Of a stretch of 5,009 nt of DNA, positions 4,297-5,009 are shown piece by piece (the stretch's first letter is position 1; the number at the start of each line of letters is the position of its first letter). This stretch comes from Bacteroidales bacterium UBA714. Its GTDB lineage: Bacteria > Bacteroidota > Bacteroidia > Bacteroidales > UBA932. Below the pieces are notes generated by a model, which saw only the letters and a list, made by a program, of their open reading frames with translations, did no database searches and was not told the DNA's origin. The translations under genes were made by a program, and so were the position numbers. The stretch lies in the NCBI GenBank assembly GCA_002298075.1, contig DBLW01000065.1:1-5009 (forward strand). Direction: 5' to 3'.

Positions 4297-5009
4297 TCAC
4301 CCGCGATAAGATGCAGGGGTAAGGCCGGTCTTGGCTTTGAAGAATGTGTGGAAGGCGGCTGTGCTTGAGAATTTCAGCCTTTTTGCAATTTCCTTTATGG
4401 GAATGTCCGAATATTTCAGCATGTTCTTCGCCTCGAGTATCACAAATGAGTCTATCCACTGCGGTGCGGACTGTCCGCTGACTTCCTTTATTAGCTTTGA
4501 AAGATATTTAGGGGTAAAGCACAGCCTGTCTGCATAATATGTGACATTACGCTCTTCGTTATGGTGTTCACGCACAAGGGAGAGAAACTCCTCGAATACG
4601 AGTTTGGAACGTGCGGAATGCGTGCGGGGCATTTGGCTGGCCTGTGAGATTCTGTCCGTCCACATTGTCCCGAGCATGCAGAACACGGACGACACGAGGA
4701 ATTTGAGTGCGTCATCCGTATTAGGCATACCGGAGCGGTAAAGTTTTTCCGCAAGAGAGAAGTAACCTTTGTAGATTTCGCATTCATCGTCGTTCAGGCT
4801 TATGCACGGATTGTTCAGCACAGACATGCTTTCGTTGAAAAGTCTTGCCAGGTCATATCGTATGTTTGTCATGAATTCTGACGATGCCGCTACTGCGATG
4901 AAATGTATTGATTCTTTTTCGTCTGCCTTGTAAACTCTGCTTATGTTTCCCGGTGTGCTGATAATGAGCGAGTTCTCCTTGATATTATATCTCTTCAGAT
5001 TGATTTCGG
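4297..5009 (-). CDS. AraC-family transcriptional regulator, 5' end outside the window
   Basis: The frame ending in TGA at 4299-4297 is open to the right edge, giving 236 residues. The Met at 4872 is internal: upstream sequence continues as coding (EINLKRYNIKENSLIISTPG, then DEKESIHFIAVAASSEFM), which resembles the end of the cupin-like sensor domain of AraC regulators. Fragment residues ~46-135 are the helical linker region. The DNA-binding domain is complete: first helix-turn-helix at ~154-178 (NVTYYADRLCFTPKYLSKLI), then the linker helix, and the second at ~202-236 (IPIKEIAKRLKFSSTAAFHT ending GLTPASYRG). It should bind DNA and activate or repress a nearby operon in answer to an unknown ligand. 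Its targets are probably off the right side, upstream of this gene. It belongs to a different subgroup from the AraC remnant at 4065-4289. Its stop lies 7 bases from the remnant's, with no terminator visible between. Confidence 0.9.
   Translation of the reverse strand, partial: EINLKRYNIKENSLIISTPGNISRVYKADEKESIHFIAVAASSEFMTNIRYDLARLFNESMSVLNNPCISLNDDECEIYKGYFSLAEKLYRSGMPNTDDALKFLVSSVFCMLGTMWTDRISQASQMPRTHSARSKLVFEEFLSLVREHHNEERNVTYYADRLCFTPKYLSKLIKEVSGQSAPQWIDSFVILEAKNMLKYSDIPIKEIAKRLKFSSTAAFHTFFKAKTGLTPASYRG

Overview
The window looks like chromosomal DNA of a member of the Bacteroidota, probably Bacteroidales. Two intergenic regions carry an exact match to the Bacteroides-type -7 promoter element TAnnTTTG (both TAAATTTG), Shine-Dalgarno sequences are mostly weak, and the gene families (DUF3737-type protein, MalY/PatB aminotransferase, lone Vsr, lone NafY/NifX-like protein) fit that group. 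No genus can be named from this alone.

Layout. (1) Positions 1-931 are AT-rich and all on the minus strand. They hold a decayed 179-codon gene, a small XRE-type regulator, and the first 20 codons of a type I restriction subunit (HsdR) running off the left edge. This looks like one edge of a restriction-modification island. (2) From about 1,000 the DNA becomes clearly GC-richer. A small, apparently frameshifted membrane ORF overlaps by ATGA the start of a NafY/NifX-like protein (plus strand). (3) Convergent with it is a minus-strand pair: a MalY/PatB-family PLP C-S lyase/aminotransferase followed 16 bases later by a Vsr mismatch endonuclease with a charged C-terminal tail. Upstream lies a GC-rich leader with direct repeats and a TAAATTTG promoter. 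(4) Positions 3706-3757 are four 13-bp tandem units, each starting with the palindrome TCATGA, ending inside the stop codon of the next gene remnant. (5) Positions 3756-4289 are two gene ends joined head to head: the C-terminal ~102 residues of a DUF3737-like protein (minus) and the C-terminal ~74 residues of an AraC-family regulator (plus), meeting within a few bases of 4064/4065. One deletion of a divergent pair and its shared promoter explains this. (6) A second AraC-family regulator (minus) fills the right end; its reading frame runs off the edge, so the gene is 5'-incomplete.

Function. The intact genes do not form one pathway. The restriction subunit with its XRE regulator and the Vsr endonuclease relate to DNA modification and its mutational cost, but no methyltransferase lies in view. 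The strongest observations concern genome decay: the head-to-head deletion scar, the three-lesion pseudogene and the 13-bp array. I found no convincing new multi-gene system.
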